In this document: piece after piece, positions 62,744-64,000 of the stretch
How the letters are laid out: each line of letters opens with the position of its first letter
Position numbering within the stretch: position 1 is the stretch's first letter
NCBI GenBank assembly: GCA_004026145.2
Contig: CP034980.1
Span: forward strand, 13,149,085-13,213,084
DNA length: 64,000 nt
Origin: Takifugu bimaculatus
Lineage: Eukaryota; Chordata; Actinopteri; Tetraodontiformes; Tetraodontidae
Reading direction: 5' to 3'
Program-made: the position numbers and the translations under genes
The notes under the pieces: generated by a model
What the model was told of the DNA's origin: nothing
The model's database searches: none
What the model saw: only the letters and a program-made list of their open reading frames with translations

Positions 62744-64000
62744 AGGAGCACCGCGCTGCTGTTCTCTGCAGACCGTCGTCCCCGCTCTCCTCCTCACTCA
62801 GATAGACGTCAGCCATTTTCTCTTCAGATAGCAGCGTGTCACCAGCGCATATGAGGAAGACGTGACAGCACTTCCCTTCGCCGCTTGTTCCACGCGTCAG
62901 AAAAATGCTGTCTGGAACGCACTTTCCAGAGGGGAATATTCTCTGACAAACCTGTTCTCCAACTACAGCACTGTTCCTGTAGATGTCAGAGTGCTCTTAT
63001 GGGTCTTCATCTCTTTTCTCTCACCTTGGATCATCTGCATTTTTCTGTGATTTTTATCTGCACCAGTAAACATCAACCAGTATTAACTTTGTCTAACTGT
63101 TATCTGTGTAAATATTATTCTTAATATGGGTTCAGAGTGGAGAGTTTAGCGTGTTTTGAGATTTAATGTGACAAAAAAAAGACAGCTGGGTTGGGTTCCT
63201 GACTTGCTATGTAAATGCTGTGTTGAAAGAATGCACTGTAAAAAAAAAAACAGAAATTAATGAGCAAAAAATTACCTCTTCTTAAAAAAGATGACTTTAT
63301 AATCTATATATCCTTCAATGTTTTGCATGGTAATGTTTACTGTACTGATGCCTAAATACAGTAGTAGAAAGGAAGAAAAAATAAAAGTTTATCCCCATTG
63401 CATATTGCCTATTAATTACTGTCCAACAGTAATTAATCTGTCGTTTCTGTCTGTCTTTGCGTGTTACCAGCCCAGCCTCTCAACAATTACTGCCATCGTT
63501 ATTGTGGAAATCACGAACGCCGGGTCAATTAGGCTGTCGTGGTACCTACTCGAGCATGGCTGCTGTCCCCCTTTCAATTTTACTGTATATCTCCATTTCC
63601 AAATGGAGAGACGATGCAGGACAGGAAGTGATACTTTGTTGCTGCCACAGACTCATGGCTGTTTCCTCAGCTTTGGTCACATTCACCTCACATGTGTGAC
63701 TCATTTCATTTAAGAGCTTAAAATGCCTGAAACCTGCTGCAGTGAGAGATAATACCAATCGCCCCGTCACATTCCCACTTTATAGCCTGACAACGTAATT
63801 TATGAGGTGTGAGTCATGTCAGACGAGAGCTAATGGCCAACCACTTCCTTCCACCACATTTGAAACTGATTATTCATATTAGAAGCCAAAATTGTATCTG
63901 AACCATTATTCTGCTACACTGTCTTGATCTCTGTAAACACCCAGTTCACAAGATGACCTAAATTTAATTTTATTCTAATTTGGGGGGATTTAATCAAGAC
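62744..64000 (+). other. vgll1 3' UTR and downstream
   Basis: No gene recognised to the end of the window. AATAAA at 63380-63385 is the best poly(A) candidate. Short frames at 63318-63713 have no family match. Confidence 0.45.

Overview
The window looks like nuclear DNA of a teleost fish. It has GT-AG introns often only 70-100 nt long, long CA/GATA microsatellites, and seven recognisable vertebrate protein genes in 64 kb. That density suggests a compact genome such as a pufferfish or a related percomorph, but the species is inferred, not shown. I see no rRNA, tRNA, CRISPR, plasmid or phage features.

Layout. 0.3-7.9 kb (minus): an AIP/AIPL1-family co-chaperone gene with an FKBP-like domain, two successive TPR blocks and a repetitive acidic/basic tail. 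9.3-13.8 kb (minus): taf7, a TFIID subunit, in 12 exons. 14.7-20.6 kb (plus): slc9a6, an endosomal Na+/H+ exchanger in 16 exons, divergent from taf7. 20.6-27.5 kb: probable slc9a6 3' UTR, repeats and a possible fhl1 upstream promoter. 27.6-31.5 kb (plus): fhl1, a LIM-only protein. 33.9-50.3 kb (minus): map7d3, a microtubule-associated protein in 18 exons, convergent with fhl1; the two poly(A) signals lie about 70 nt apart. 52.1-52.6 kb (minus): a possible small gene I do not recognise. 54.6-60.6 kb (plus): adgrg4, an adhesion GPCR in 21 exons. 61.7-62.7 kb (plus): vgll1, a TEAD cofactor. The order slc9a6 - fhl1 - map7d3 - adgrg4 - vgll1 matches human Xq26.3 as I know it, without BRS3 and HTATSF1. 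The AIPL-like gene and taf7 are not part of that human block.

The genes do not form one pathway; the block is conserved synteny. The most notable signals are four introns with U12-type (minor spliceosome) splice signals, three in slc9a6 (one AT-AC) and one in taf7; the duplicated TPR module and coding minisatellite in the AIPL-like gene; and four places where otherwise well-formed exons carry one base too many (AIPL-like exon 1, fhl1 exons 2 and 5, map7d3 exon 17). The last could be assembly errors or real lesions.

Exon borders were placed by eye from splice consensus, reading phase and remembered family sequences. In slc9a6, taf7, adgrg4 and vgll1 every junction keeps phase. No transcript evidence or database search was available.
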